A DNA stretch of 64,000 nt from Adineta ricciae (Eukaryota; Rotifera; Eurotatoria; Adinetida; Adinetidae). Below the pieces are notes generated by a model. It did no database searches. It had not been told where the DNA came from and saw nothing but the letters and a program-made list of their open reading frames with translations. Positions 1-10,734 of the stretch are shown here, piece after piece. A program made the translations under genes and the position numbers. Location of the stretch: NCBI GenBank assembly GCA_905250025.1, contig CAJNOJ010000179.1, forward strand, positions 150,334 to 214,333. The letters run 5' to 3'. Position 1 is the first letter of the stretch; each line of letters opens with the position of its first letter.

Positions 1-450
1 GTTCATATTTGGTTATCGCCATAGCCACGTCATTTCTCTATTAGGAAGAACGACAAGATAATGACAGTTTTTCGAAGGATGATGTTTGTTAAACCTGCAA
101 CGTTCGTCGTTTACTTTCTTCGGTGTGAAGCCATGAACGTAATGTCAACTCGTGAATGAATATTTTCGCGGCTTTTGCAAAAAGTATTGGAACTTCCGCA
201 CTGATCATTTTGACATCATCGTCCAATTTCATGATCTTCTTTATACGTGCTAATTGCAACTCGCTAGCACGAAAAGCCGTCTAGAAACAAGAATGAAGTC
301 GTTCGTACTCGTCCTGATCAATCGATCATTACATACGATATTAATAGAGTCGATCTCTGAACGCACTTCTGACCAGAATCGTTCGAGCATTTCTGCACCT
401 TCGCTTGGTTGTAAGGAATCATTTTTCTCATTTGGTGTTGTTTGTGTCAT
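1..450 (-). CDS. NFYC: NF-YC-like histone-fold transcription factor subunit, copy A (partial)
   Basis: Likely nuclear transcription factor Y subunit gamma, the histone-fold partner of NF-YB in the CCAAT-binding trimer. Three exons read on the minus strand: 450-337, 280-95 and 37-1, joined in frame; the gene runs off the left edge. Exon 1 holds a short acidic N-terminus and the helix before the fold. Exon 2 holds the NF-YC core with [16 protein letters not shown] and LFAKAA. Exon 3 starts RNDVAMAI, as in the family. The ATG at 450-448 precedes the conserved helix with no other close candidate, and an acceptor-like CTAG lies about 10 nt upstream. Copy B lies directly upstream on the same strand with 203 bp between them, so this is a tandem duplication. 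The Gln-rich C-terminus cannot be seen. Confidence 0.85.
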
Positions 451-653
451 CCTTATTCTATCTAGAACGCATTCAGAGTGAGATGACTGATGAGAATACA
501 CCAAGGGAGTTATTCATGAAACAACATGTACATAGATATGTATTTACACAAAAAATATATGGAAAGAGATGAATGGTTTTTTTTTGTTTACGCAAAACAT
601 TTTCACGAAGAAAGTGTTGTATATCTGAACATTGCACATACAAATAAAGTCGT

Positions 654-1420
654 TTAAGGTCCAAGACTATATTGCTGCTGAGTACCTTGTGGACTCTGAA
701 AAAGCAGTGATGACTTATGATTCGAAGAGCGAGTTTTTCACTTACTGCCATAGTAACAATGTTCGACGAGAGATTTTGAGGTAATTGAATAATTTGACCA
801 TCTAAAATATCATTCTTATGATCGATCTAATTCGAAATCAGAGCATACTTGGTAGTTGAATTGTGTTACCCATACCGGTCGATGTTGGCAAAGTAACAAT
901 ATATTGTACTTCACTGACGGAGTCTTTCTTCTTATGTGTCTTTGTTGCTTCTTCTCGTGGAACAATATCGATAAGAAAATCAAAGAGTTCATTTTTCGAA
1001 ATTGCTGCAGCTACATCATTTCTCTAAAATACCATAACAATCTCTTCAAAATATCTGCCTTTCCATCAAAAACAAACTTGTAATGTACGGCGTCGACTCT
1101 CTTCAGTTTGTAGCCATGAATGAATCGTCAACTCTTGAATAAACAGTTCTGCTGCTTTAGCGAACAATATGGGAACTTCGGCACTAATCATTTTCACGTC
1201 ATCGTCTAATTTCATGATCTTCTTTATACGTGCCAATGGAAGATCAGTAGTACGAAATTCGACCTGCAAAGAAATTTCTAAGTTAAACATTCTGTAACAA
1301 ACTGCTACTTACAATATTGATATCGTCGATTTCAGTTTTAATTTCTGCCCAATATTTATCAAGCATTTCCTTGCCAGCGGACGGTTCAATATTTTCAGCT
1401 TCAGCTTTCGATGAATTCAT
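654..1420 (-). CDS. NFYC: NF-YC-like histone-fold transcription factor subunit, copy B
   Basis: Second NF-YC gene, complete. Five exons (1420-1313, 1263-1078, 1023-849, 801-746, 695-654) sum to 567 nt and give 188 residues with all phases consistent. The histone fold ([31 protein letters not shown]) spans about residues 36-100 and runs into [12 protein letters not shown], the family's conserved end. A short tail contains QIIQLPQ and GTQQQYSL, a remnant of the Gln-rich activation region. It is shorter than vertebrate NF-YC (over 300 residues). The core is very close to copy A, but the N-termini differ, so the two copies may have separated in function. Both should pair with NF-YB and bind CCAAT boxes in the nucleus. 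The identity is well supported by motif order. Confidence 0.9.
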
Positions 1421-1669
1421 TCTAAACGTTTGTCTTTTCAGAAAAAAATTTTCTTAATCTAGAATATAAGCAACAATTTTTCTACAACTATTTCATATAA
1501 ATAATTTTTCCGTATTTTGTTTCTCGTCAGAATAAATTCACAAACAATAAGAATAAGATTACAATTTGTTTTAACGATTGCACACATTCACATCACTTCA
1601 ATTACAAACAAGATAGAGGTGTTTTCTTCGATGTACATCCATAAGAACACTGTTCTTATTCACAAAAAA

Positions 1670-4362
1670 CTAGAACGAATGATTACTTTTAATCTCATCG
1701 AGATCATTGATTTGACCAGGTAAAAGATCGGGACGATTTATTCCCAGTTCCCCTAACGGACTCGTACTACATAACAACTCGTCATGACTTTGCGCTAGCG
1801 GACAGCACAATGGGTCCGAATTCATCGAACCAACTGACGCGGAATTGGCACGTTGAGTCCACGTTTCATTTGTTGGCACATCATCGCAAACCATCAATAA
1901 ATTCGATGATGATGAATGTTTCTAAACAGATGAGACTTAGAAAACCGTTCGATCAATGCTCGTATTCTACCTTGGGTGACTGAATTATTTGCCGTTGTTT
2001 GTTATGATTATAATTTCGAAGAATATTTGCAAATGCTCGCATTTCTTTCGGATATGGTGTTGGATTACGAACGAGATTATGCTAAGAACAAGTATTGGAT
2101 TAGTAGAGATAAAGAATTCGAACGATGATCTTACTGGTTCATCGATGGTATCATTGGCAAAACGAAGAGTTGTCAAACGATCTGAATAATCAATTGGTTG
2201 ATCATTAGTAAAACGACTCTCTACAAACATAGTAATGTTGATCATAGGAATAGCCCGCGGATGTAGAGGAAATTTACTTGATGTGTATCGATTCATCGAA
2301 GGATCTGTTTGTGGTAAAAGTATACAGGTAAGAACACGCTGTCCAGTGGATGGATGACGCTCTTGCTCGAAAGCAATCAAAGGTTTTGCCTAAAAGAGAG
2401 AAGAAATTCGATCTTGAACCGCAATTTCCATCTACGGAGATCTTGATTTTACTTGATTCTCATTCATCCATAATGCTTGTAAGTTTTTCAATTTCAACAA
2501 TGTAAATGGCAAATATTGAAGAAAGTTTCCTATGAAAAGACATACATTGTAGTTGACTTCTTCCGTTTTTTTTTCATGCATGAATCATACCGCTAACATT
2601 GAGAACTTTCAATAACGAAAGACGTCCGATTTCATCAGGTAATTGTATTAAACAATTCGAACGCAATGAAAGTACACTTAAACTTGAGCAACTTCCGATC
2701 TATTTCAGAGTAAACATTGAGTTTCTTGTTTAGAGAAAAATAACCGTTTCCTTACACTAGCAGGTATCGATTGAATTTGATTGTGGTCTAACGCAAGAAA
2801 TTGAAGATGACGTAATAAACCAATGCTCGTTGGCACTGAAGTCAGATTGTTGAATGATAGATGTAGTTCAACTAATGATGACATACTAAATGATACAAAC
2901 GATAGAAAGTGAAACTCCGCTGCGGTTTGAACTTACTTTCCTAGCTCATTCGGTAAATGTTCAATCTGATTATTATTCGCTGTTAAAATTTCTAGTGTGG
3001 TCATTTTAGCTAAATGAAAGATGAAAGAAATGATGTCGATGAGAACACTTTCGCATACCGATAGTTTCCGGAAGTGTAGTAAGAAAATTATCGGAGATAT
3101 GTAAATCCGTTAATTTACAAAAGCCAATTGAATTCGGTAACTCTGTTAATTGATTTTGCGAAAGATCAAGAAATGTGAGATTCGTTAATTGATGAATTGA
3201 CTAAAACAAAGAGAAATATTCGAATCTCATTCGAAAGAAGCCCCATTTAAAGCAAAAAAGCAGACAAGGTGAGAGAAAGCAGAATACCTTCTTTAGTCTA
3301 GAACAATCAATGATGAACTATTATCTCAAGTCGATAACTGCAAATCATGACTTACATTATCAATTGATATCAATTTGTTCGAATCGAGCCATAATTCTTG
3401 TAATGATGGAAGGTTCGTTAAAACATTAGGCTAGAATAGATATGCTATCGAAGAAAATCCTCTCAGTCATGTTTCTGTTGCTTACAAATTCAATGAAAGA
3501 ATTAGCACCTAAATCTAATCGTTCGAGTTTGGTTAGTTTTGGTAATGTGACAGGTAATAATCGCATTCGTGTCGCACGCATTTCTAAGATCTTCAATTCC
3601 GTTAAACTAAAATTAGCGAAACTAGTCGTATCGTAGGATTTTCGATAGAATCTTACCGTCCAAAGTTACCAGGTAAGAATTCTAATAGAGTGTCATTAAG
3701 ATACAATTCGTGTAAATTCACCAGCATCGTCAATCCTTCACATAATCTAAAACAATGAATATCTTCGTTCTTGTTGACATAAACAAAGTGTATACACACC
3801 TTTCTAATCTATTCGAACTACAATCAACGGATGTTAATTGTTTACAATAACGAATATTATCAGGTAGTGCTGTTAAATCTAAACAAACAAGGAATTTCAT
3901 TGTAATGAAACCTAGAATGTGATTTTCATACCGTTTCGACTTAAATCTAACCGTTCTAGACTTGTCAAACTGGAAATCGATGGTGGTAAACAATCCAGTT
4001 CGTTATCTGATAAAATCAAATGACGCAAAGCGTGACATTGAAAAAGCCACTGAAAGAAAAACATTGATCGACAATAAGAAATATTCAATTTTCTTACTTT
4101 GGGCAGTTCTTGAAGGCAGTTAGCTTCTAAATGAAGTTCTTCTAACGTATTTTCATATTGGAGGATATCTTCTGGCACGCAAGATAAATTTCCATGGCTA
4201 TAATCAACAGTAGTTATATCATCGCGTCGTTTGCGACTACTATTACATTTATGTAACAGAGCCAAACTAGAAGTAAATTGTGGTAAGACGGTCAGGGAGT
4301 GAATTATTCATTGGAACTCACCGAACTTTCTTGGCAACTGATGATGGAAAGGTGAGCGGCAT
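1670..4362 (-). CDS. LAP-family leucine-rich repeat protein without PDZ domains (LRRC1/LANO-like)
   Basis: About 14 short exons encode an array of roughly 16 leucine-rich repeats of the Scribble/Erbin/LANO (LAP) class, which mark basolateral membrane and junctions. The N-terminal part ([19 protein letters not shown], exon ending near 4099) matches the opening of LAP proteins. Later exons read LxxLxLSxNxLxxLP repeats. The exon at about 2390-2150 carries the post-LRR signature [13 protein letters not shown], and the next has [10 protein letters not shown], resembling the LAP-specific region. The protein ends at the TAG at 1672-1670 after a Ser/Asn-rich tail with no PDZ domain, as in LRRC1/LANO. 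The start is inferred: ATG at 4362 in a 41-nt exon that splices in phase to the exon at 4267. A non-coding 5' exon may lie near 4590 (GTAAG donor). It could instead be a truncated Scribble or Erbin; the family call is firm, the subfamily less so. Confidence 0.8.
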
Positions 4363-5304
4363 TGACAATGTAAAGAAATGCAATTGAATACAAACTCTTC
4401 CTTTTCTTTCTTTCTTTCCTTCTCTTTATCGTCAATGGACATCGGCGTAGAGGAATAGCGATATAAGAGATTCATACAGCGCCATCTATTTGAAATCAAG
4501 TTGATCATTTAGAAGCATATATGCGACAGTATTGACGCTGTTATTGAAAAACTATGAACATAGTACTATGACTTAGCAGTCGAAAACTTACCTTTGACTT
4601 GTTCAAATGATAATAAGTTTGAGTGTGTTCTTATGGTTTCATATTCGATTGCTTTTGAACTACGGAAACGAAGGTCGTCCCTGGCAAAGCTGTTTTGCAA
4701 ATGATCTGTACACATTTCGCTATGTAGAGAAAGAATCAACCGTGTTACTTATACAGTGGTTTGTCCGACTAGTTTGAATTCATGAACCAATGATAGAAAA
4801 TGAGTAAATAAGAAAAACTGCCATAGAAATTGTAAGGGCGGATTTTTTGTATCAGATGATGATTGTCGTGAGTGTATTTATTGGAATGAAGAATGGAATG
4901 AACTTATAGAATTATTATTGATACTGTGAAGTCAAAGGAGAACAGGTTTACAAAGCAAATCTCAAACATGGATTATACTCACAATTTGATATGCTCTGTG
5001 AAGAGTCATATACTAAGTAAAGAGATTAGATTAGATAGTTATGATAACGATTATAGTTGGATTGTCATATGCGTGAGATTGATGTGTACGATTTCTATCT
5101 CTGATCAATAATAGTCTTTATTCGAAAAAGAATATGAAAGATGCGATCTAAAGGTAACATAATCTCATGTGTGAATAATTGATTGAGATCTTCATCAAAA
5201 ATTAACTTAACGCTTTGAAGCAAACAGAAAATATAGATTATGAACATATATGCCTGGTGTCAATGAATCGAGGGTGAATTTAAGAAAAACACGTGAATAT
5301 GAGT
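4363..5304. other. Intergenic region between the LAP gene and the GH51 gene
   Basis: No coding exon recognised. It should hold the promoter of the minus-strand LAP gene, with a possible 5' UTR donor near 4590, and the 3' UTR of the GH51 gene. A short TTTC-type pyrimidine repeat lies at about 4398-4430. Confidence 0.5.
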
Positions 5305-7353
5305 TTAAAGAGGAAGATTGACAACGACAACACTCCATGGAGGAACTGTTATTGAAAATTTGCCACCTGTTGCCCATATTAACTTTGTAATGATCGATAC
5401 AGCATTAGGATTATAAATGGTATTACTCAATGTTGACGGATCAACACCTGGCCCACCAGCCAGAATATACATGACACCTTCGGATGATGCTAATGAATCT
5501 TGAATTTGTACGTTAACAAGAGTATCATTTCGATCTACAGAAACTAATTTGACAATTAATGTATTGCTATCGGTACGTTTTGATGCAGTAAAATAAAGAT
5601 TACCAAGTTTGCCATCTCCTTCTCCACCTTTTTGTACTGATTCATGAGTCATAATACTGTTGGTAGCAGTAGAATTAAGAATTATGTTGCCAAGATTAGC
5701 GCCGAACATTTGTTGAGCTAAATAGGAAGTTGATTTTACTACTAGATTAGCATTGAAAGGAATTAGATTTGGTGTCCATTGTGTAGCTTTAACATTTTGA
5801 AGAACTGGTGCATAACAGCCTCCAATGATAACGTCGGAATTACGTTCAAATCCAATGCGATAAATTGACTCGGCAACAGCACCCGCCAGCGTTGGATACG
5901 GGAGTGAATTCGAATCACGGGCGTTTATTGTTGAAAATTCTCCAACAAGAACTTTGGGCTTCGGTCGAGGAATATTTTCATACCGACGAAAATTGTTAAT
6001 GAAAAACTGTGGAGGTTGATAGTCATGATCATCTACAGCTGGTGGAGATGGAATCGAAGAAGTTGTTGTGGCAATAAAAGTAATATTTGGATATCGTTGA
6101 GAAAGAGCATTATGAAAAGCTGGCCACCGATAACTATATGTACTTGTAGCAACGAAGTCTTCATTACCTATTTCGACGTATTTGATATCGAAGGGTTCAC
6201 TACGACCTAAATGTTTGCGTAGGGCGCCCATTCTACTAGCATCAGCAGGTGCAGTTATAAAGTCGATTTCATCGATGACTTCATCAATATATGGTTGAAG
6301 TTGATCCTGAGGTACTGCTTTTCGATCTAATGAATATCCAGCATAAACAGCAAGTACAGGTGTTGCACCAATATCTTCAACAAAAGTTAATAGTTCTATG
6401 ATTCCTAAACCTTCTGTGTTATATCCCACCCATGTTCCTCTTCGACCAGGACGATTTTGAAGAGGACCAATTGTATTATTCCAAATAAAACGTTCTGGAA
6501 TAGTTGGACCTTCAAGATCATTACCACCTGGAAGTCGAACAAAACCGGGTTTAAGATCGGCAAAAGCTTGTGCAATATCAATGCGAACACCGTTCGTTCG
6601 ATTTTTAAAAGTAGCAGGAAAACAGGATATCAGGTTAAATTCAAAATCACCTCGAGAGTTTGGAGGGAATGCAACGAAGAAAACGTTTTGGGTGGATTGT
6701 GCAGCGTCAAAAACAGAAATAGTAGCAGAGAAATTCGACCAAACACTGACGGGAGCATTGTATACATCAATTGTGGCTGCACCATATATGTTCGAACCAT
6801 CTAAATTGCTCAATCCAATTGTCAACTTTCCACCTTCTATATACGCGCTTGTGGACGGTCGATAATAAAAACTTGCTGTATAATTTTGAGGTTGAATGCT
6901 TATGCCATAATAGCCACCATTTTTGAAACCAGATGGAGTAGTTGACGTTTCGTTAAGTGTGAATTTCATTTGCACTGGTAAAGCACTGGACAATGATTGA
7001 TTGTTACTAAGAGTAATAGATCCTTCTCCAAATCTTAACCATCCATCCAATGACCGACCATTTTCTAAATTAGACAAAGATGTTATCCTATAGTTTATGC
7101 ATACGAATTTCAAAAAGATTTAACCTTGAAATGCTCGATTGTAGATAAGTTCAGCGTATAAACCACCATCATCGCCTCTATTTATATTTGTTTCTAAAAT
7201 AACGCCATGCATTGTGGGTGGAATAGCCTGACCGTTATTGGCATTTTGAATATTGAGTGACACAACATTAGTATTGTTTTCAGTCACGACAGGAGATCCA
7301 AATGTTATTGTTATAGAAAACAAAATAACAAAACCAAAAACTGGTGGAAACAT
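5305..7353 (-). CDS. Secreted alpha-L-arabinofuranosidase, GH51
   Basis: Two exons (7353-7125 and 7064-5305) give 662 residues. Residues 1-19 are a hydrophobic signal peptide ending near TFGSP, so the enzyme is secreted or lysosomal. The N-terminal part is a carbohydrate-binding-like beta region; the catalytic barrel starts at FVRLPGGNDLEG. The acid/base Glu lies in VEIGNED and the probable nucleophile in VGEFS, both as expected for GH51, which releases terminal arabinofuranose from plant polysaccharides. Motifs such as GPLQNRPGR and TEGLGIIE resemble fungal and bacterial enzymes, so horizontal acquisition is likely, although an intron is now present. An acceptor AG abuts the chosen ATG, and an upstream exon ending at 7420 could add six in-frame residues from an ATG at 7437. 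Many Asn-X-Ser/Thr sites suit a secreted protein. Confidence 0.9.
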
Positions 7354-7437
7354 CTAAGTAACGTATGAATTAACAAGACTTATTTCAAGGTAAGAAAAAA
7401 TGATAAGTTTCTATATTACCTGCTTCTCTGTGAGCAT

Positions 7438-8674
7438 GATTGCAGAGAAAAATGATATAAAAGTGTAACTATATCTATTCAGTAAACTATAAGATAAGAT
7501 ATCACGGTGAAGACGTAAATAGAAAGTTTTTAAAAAAGGTACAGATGTCCTGAGGAACGATAAACTATTGCGAAAAAAAGTTTCGCAAGACTTTTCACGA
7601 CATTTATTATTATTTATATAAATGTGAATATTAAAGAGATTGAGAAAGTCTCGGGCGATCAACCTGATGTTTAGATTCCGTTCGAAAGTTGTCGAATTTT
7701 CTTGAAAGTTGTTGAAGATCCTTGGATGAACAAGATTCGAAAAGGAATAAAGATGTATTATACAAATCCTCGATCTTCCAGTAGACTCAAGTCCAATAGT
7801 GCACAGTACTTTATCTAAGTTTTTGTTCCGAATGGGCAAGTATAACTTTCGAAAACACTCGCGTATATAAAAAAAAGTTTTACCATATATTGTCAAACCG
7901 AGTTATGTAACATTAGGTCGGTTGACTTAAACAAATGTAAATAAGTTGTCGTCATCCAATGGAAGGTATCATTTTCTTATACCCGTAACCCCACTGCATT
8001 TAGATAAGAGGAAGCTAACGTCTATTTCAAAATTCAATTTGAAATATTAAAAAACATAGACTCTCAATGACTGGCCTCTCGGTGATTAGTCGGTATCCTC
8101 TCCATATCTTATAGGCCTAGGCTACCAACATGGAAAGTTCGGCGGCAATAATTAATACAGGACGTGAACACATAGTGAACTAGCGCAAAATCATGCAACT
8201 TTATATACGTATAAGGATCCGAGCAGATTCCAACGGAATTCAGCATTAATACAACCGATCCGGCTCATCTTCGAACTCGGTTGAAATATTGATAAGATGA
8301 TTCTATGTCGAAAATTTCAGCTCAATCGGAATCTTCTATCGAAAGTTATCGAGTAAACGGACGGACACACTGACCGATTTTTATTAGTGTACTCACTTTT
8401 CGAGTACACAAGAAGATGCCTAAACACACCTCTTGCCCAATACAAAATACGTTTATCAGCAATGAAACTTTTATCTCCTTTCTATTCTTCGGTTTATGTC
8501 TTTGGCGTTCTTTATTCAGATAGTTAACACACTGTTTACAGTATTTATACGCGATATCGCAGATAAGAAGCAACAGTGGTTTCGTTGGTAATAATTAAAA
8601 AAAGAACACTATTAAAACTGACAACTTTTCGTATTTATTTTAGTCGACATTTTGGAGAGAATCTAATAATAGCA
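7438..8674. other. Intergenic region between GH51 and galactocerebrosidase
   Basis: Divergent upstream region of the GH51 (minus) and GALC (plus) genes. A 161-codon open frame on the minus strand at 7411-7896 has no recognisable motif and is probably chance. The right half (about 7960-8410) has the look of a dispersed repeat end (see separate entry). Nothing else was seen. Confidence 0.5.
7960..8410. repeat. Possible degenerate transposon end with terminal hairpin
   Basis: The sequence around 8300-8385 (a TTTCAGCTCAATCGG-like stretch followed by acggacggacacac and a T-rich end) resembles the decayed 3' ends of dispersed retroelements in other invertebrates. It is followed by a perfect 8-bp palindrome, GTGTACTC at 8387-8394 and GAGTACAC at 8402-8409, with a 7-nt loop. 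No reverse transcriptase or transposase frame is present. The repeat nature is inferred only from the style of the sequence; copy number elsewhere is unknown. Confidence 0.3.
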
Positions 8675-10660
8675 ATGATATTGGCTAAAACAATATTTGT
8701 GATTACTATTTTCGTAGTAATTTTTTCAATATCGAATGCAGATTTTCTATACAATGTAAGCAAAGTAAATGGATTGGGAAGAACTTTAGATGGTGTTGGT
8801 GGGTTGAGTGGAGGTGGTTGTGTTACACGTTTACTTCAAGACTATGGCATCAGATCGTATAGTGAAATAATGGATTACTTATTTTTGCCAGGTTTTGGTG
8901 CTTCGTTACACATACTGAAAGTTGAGATTGGTGGTGACGTACAATCAACTGATGGAACAGAGCCGTCTCACATGCACACAGCTGATGATGAAAACTACGA
9001 ACGAGGCTATGAATGGATGACGATGGTCGAAGCAAAACGAAGAAATCCAAACATCATCTTATATGCTTTAAGTTGGGGATTTCCTAGTTGGGTCGGTGAA
9101 GGAACGAAATCTCCTTGGACTAATAGTACTGTCAGATATACTATGAATTGGCTTTTAGGTGCTAAGAAATATTACAGCCTCGATATTGATTATATCGGAA
9201 TTTGGAATGAACGTAATTGGGACAAAGGATATACACTTACACTCAAAGCAGCAATCGCTGCAGCTGGGCTGAAAACAAAGATTGTCGGTCATGATTCATG
9301 GTGGGATTTTTGTAAGACGTTAGCTAGAGATCCTGAATGGTCAGCTGCTGTTGATGTTATTGGAGCGCACTATGTTGGTTCATCTATACCACAAGAATGT
9401 GCTGCTCTTAACAAAATTCAATGGTCAAGTGAAGATATGTCACTTGGTTATGACACGGGTTCTCTATGTTGGGCAAGATCATTGAATCAAAATTATGTTC
9501 GTGCGAATTTAACTGCAACTATTGCTTGGGATTTACTTAATTCATTTTACGATGGATTACCATGGAGTGGAGTTGGAATATTACGTGCTAATGAACCATG
9601 GTCAGGACACTATCAAATTGGACGACTGTTATGGGTAACTGCACATTGGGGACAGTTTACAAAAGTTGGATGGTCATTTTTACGACATGGATCAGGTGTT
9701 GGATTATTAGATAATGGTGGTAGTTATGTATCATTGACCGATCCAAATGGCCAACAATTGACTATGATCATCGAAACAATGGACCGTGATAGTTCACAAT
9801 GTGCACATTCCAGCACAGTATACTATACAACAACTAATCAAACAGCGACTTTCCAACTCGACAATTCTTTTAGTCACATTACTCAATTATATGTGTTTTT
9901 TACGGATCTTAATATATTGGACGTAAATCAAGCTTTCACTTATAAAGGAATAATTACTTTGAATGATGGAAAATTTACACTTCAGTTACCAGTTGGTGTC
10001 CTTTATACTATTTCAACAATTAACGGTACAAAAGGTACATACGAAGCTCCACCTTCTCAACCATTTCCACTACCGTATGCTGATGATTTTGATAAATATC
10101 GAATATCCAGTGAAGCAGCATATTTTTCTGATCAAACTGGTTCATGGGAAATCGTCGATACAGCGACTGTCCGTGGCAAAGTTATGAGGCAGATGGTACC
10201 TGAAACAACTATTAATTGGTGTGATGAAGCACAATATCCATATTCTATTATTGGCAATTTCACTTGGAAACAACCTTTGAACGTTACTGTAGACGTTATG
10301 ATTGAGAAGAGTGGAACAGCATTCGTTGCACTAGGTGTTTCACAAGGAGGTTGTGGCACGGGAAGTCGTGGTATTGTATTCAGCGTCAACACAACTAACA
10401 AAGGATCTTGGCAGATAACCGAAAGTACAAAGCTTACAAATCCAGTTGCTTCTGATAGTTACTCCATTGTAGCTGGCACTTGGTATACATTGACACTTGT
10501 CGTTCTACAAGATCATTCAATAGGATATATTAATGGTAATGCAGTCGGTCGATGTGAATTGAGTGCATCTAGCTATTCAGGATGGGCTGCAATCGGATCA
10601 TCTTATGACTACGTTCAATTTGATAATTTTCGTCTACAGTCACCGAACTATATACTATGA
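8675..10660 (+). CDS. GALC: Galactocerebrosidase (galactosylceramidase), GH59, intronless
   Basis: Lysosomal hydrolase that removes galactose from galactosylceramide and related sphingolipids. One uninterrupted exon of 661 residues, close to the human length. The ATG at 8675 opens a signal peptide (MILAKTIFVITIF...); the open frame continues 33 codons upstream without an ATG, so this start is preferred. The barrel contains GVGGLSGGGCVTRLL, GASLHILKVEIGGD and TDGTEPSHMH, all family hallmarks. The acid/base Glu lies in IGIWNERN and the nucleophile Glu in WSSED. A beta-sandwich and a C-terminal lectin-like domain (GWAAIG, VQFDNF) follow. AATAAA lies at 10729. The absence of introns is odd here, since vertebrate GALC genes are heavily interrupted and most neighbours have many introns; a retrocopy or intron loss is possible. 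Confidence 0.95.
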   Translation: MILAKTIFVITIFVVIFSISNADFLYNVSKVNGLGRTLDGVGGLSGGGCVTRLLQDYGIRSYSEIMDYLFLPGFGASLHILKVEIGGDVQSTDGTEPSHMHTADDENYERGYEWMTMVEAKRRNPNIILYALSWGFPSWVGEGTKSPWTNSTVRYTMNWLLGAKKYYSLDIDYIGIWNERNWDKGYTLTLKAAIAAAGLKTKIVGHDSWWDFCKTLARDPEWSAAVDVIGAHYVGSSIPQECAALNKIQWSSEDMSLGYDTGSLCWARSLNQNYVRANLTATIAWDLLNSFYDGLPWSGVGILRANEPWSGHYQIGRLLWVTAHWGQFTKVGWSFLRHGSGVGLLDNGGSYVSLTDPNGQQLTMIIETMDRDSSQCAHSSTVYYTTTNQTATFQLDNSFSHITQLYVFFTDLNILDVNQAFTYKGIITLNDGKFTLQLPVGVLYTISTINGTKGTYEAPPSQPFPLPYADDFDKYRISSEAAYFSDQTGSWEIVDTATVRGKVMRQMVPETTINWCDEAQYPYSIIGNFTWKQPLNVTVDVMIEKSGTAFVALGVSQGGCGTGSRGIVFSVNTTNKGSWQITESTKLTNPVASDSYSIVAGTWYTLTLVVLQDHSIGYINGNAVGRCELSASSYSGWAAIGSSYDYVQFDNFRLQSPNYIL

Positions 10661-10728
10661 ATATCGATTAATAAGACTTCCTTGACAAATTTTCATTTAT
10701 TTTGCTATTTCTTTATCATTATTTCGGC

Positions 10729-10734
10729 AATAAA
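10729..10734 (+). terminator. Polyadenylation signal of GALC
   Basis: Canonical AATAAA 69 bp after the stop codon, in a T-rich context. This is a cleavage/polyadenylation signal. Confidence 0.6.

Noticed and set aside
6457-6865. Plus-strand open frames inside the GH51 gene
   Set aside because: Antisense shadows of the minus-strand coding exon.
7411-7896. 161-codon open frame on the minus strand upstream of the GH51 gene
   Set aside because: No recognisable motif, biased composition, and only its last codons (MLTEKQ) may belong to an alternative GH51 start exon.
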